A stretch of DNA of 5,807 nt, from contig JBJXGU010000367.1 of NCBI GenBank assembly GCA_046160245.1, forward strand, positions 1 through 5,807, given 5' to 3'. The notes below the pieces were generated by a model that worked only from the letters and a program-made list of their open reading frames with translations, was not told where the DNA came from and searched no databases. This stretch comes from JAJTFW01 sp046160245. GTDB taxonomy: Bacteria; Bacteroidota; Bacteroidia; AKYH767-A; OLB10. How positions within the stretch are numbered: position 1 is the first letter of the stretch; the number at the start of each line of letters is the position of its first letter. This document shows, piece by piece, positions 5,312 through 5,807 of this stretch. The translations under genes and the position numbers were made by a program.

Positions 5312-5807
5312 TTAATAATAAACCTCGACTTTTTTCACCACCCGCCCTTCATTACAAAGTATTTCTAATAAGTAAAGTCCTTTTGAAAGTTTTGGGAAGT
5401 CTAATGTAAATGCATTTCCGAAATTTCTCTTTTCTTGAAAAAGCAATTGACCTTGCATATTGTAAACCTTACATTGTATTTCTTCGCAAGTTCTTCCTAA
5501 GCTAACATTAATTGAGTTTAGTGTTGGGTTTGGAAAAATTAATACTTGGTTTGCTTGCCATTCTTCAATCCCGACACTCAAAGTATCGCATGGACTTCCA
5601 GCAAGTGGACCTAGGCGATAGTTGGGGTAGTAGGGTGTTGAGGTGAAATGTTGATTAACAATATTTAACCCACCATATACAAAATCACTTGCTAAACCAG
5701 AAGAATCAGGTTTATTGAAATAGGAAAGTTCCTGACAGCCATACGAAGGGGGGTAATAAATCCGACCATCCGCAGCTAGTGCACCTAAAGGATACTGCGT
5801 CTTAATG
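5312..5807 (-). CDS. T9SS type A sorting-domain protein, C-terminal part (cut by window edge)
   Basis: The frame is open from the right edge, giving 164 residues before the TAA at 5312-5314; the true start is outside the window. Residues about 88-164 form a type A C-terminal sorting domain, which directs proteins across the outer membrane by the type IX secretion system and is usually cleaved there: VLIFPNP opening, then VYNMQGQLLFQEK, LSKGLYLLEI and a closing VVKKVEVYY. The part before it, with LGALAADGRIYYP, LSYFNKPDSSG and PNYRLGPLAGSPCDTL, resembles the end of the propeller-like region of large secreted Bacteroidota proteins with the pattern LxPDGKIY...INxPxxxG...NYRLGxLxGSxCDT. A 89-residue version starting at a TTG at 5579-5581 is only the tail of this protein. 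The role of the mature protein is unknown; surface or extracellular location is likely. Confidence 0.88.
   Translation of the reverse strand, partial: IKTQYPLGALAADGRIYYPPSYGCQELSYFNKPDSSGLASDFVYGGLNIVNQHFTSTPYYPNYRLGPLAGSPCDTLSVGIEEWQANQVLIFPNPTLNSINVSLGRTCEEIQCKVYNMQGQLLFQEKRNFGNAFTLDFPKLSKGLYLLEILCNEGRVVKKVEVYY

Noticed and set aside
5579..5581. TTG as the start of a separate 89-residue protein
   Set aside because: The frame stays open upstream to the window edge with family-typical residues (NYRLGPLAGSPCDT), so this is the tail of a longer protein.

Overview
The window looks like a chromosomal segment from a member of the Bacteroidota. The evidence is a C-terminal sorting domain of the type IX secretion system (T9SS), near-perfect Bacteroidota -7 promoter boxes (TAnnTTTG), almost no Shine-Dalgarno sequences, AT-rich spacers, and intergenic repeats of the kind common in this phylum. 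No rRNA, tRNA, CRISPR array, transposase or phage gene was seen.

Layout from left to right: (1) the N-terminal 154 codons of recG on the minus strand, running off the left edge; (2) a strong minus-strand intrinsic terminator at about 531-560; (3) an array of 33-bp tandem repeats at 575-804; (4) a 64-residue cold-shock protein gene on the minus strand with a recognisable promoter; (5) a divergent spacer, then adenine deaminase (ade) on the plus strand, 1159-2787; (6) a 422-bp non-coding stretch made of several intergenic repeat types; (7) a small plus-strand membrane-protein ORF, 3210-3428, whose end overlaps by 14 bases the end of (8) a lipoprotein L,D-transpeptidase of the YcbB/LdtD type on the minus strand; (9) a 205-bp spacer with another repeat and a hairpin; (10) the C-terminal 164 residues of a large secreted T9SS cargo protein on the minus strand, running off the right edge.

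The genes do not form one pathway. RecG repairs and restarts replication forks, the cold-shock protein is an RNA-binding chaperone, Ade salvages adenine to hypoxanthine, LdtD-like cross-links peptidoglycan, and the last protein is exported to the cell surface. Most appear to be separate transcription units.

The least ordinary part is the array between the cold-shock stop codon and its terminator. It would be transcribed as the 3' UTR of the cold-shock mRNA. Each of six full units can fold into a 17-nt hairpin joined by 15-16-nt purine-rich linkers, and most base differences between units are G-U compatible only in the minus-strand RNA. The same DNA also reads as 11-residue Ala/Lys/Glu/Val repeats, but in a frame shifted from the cold-shock gene and broken by a one-base deletion. 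It may therefore be a decayed C-terminal tail, a structured 3' UTR, or one turned into the other.
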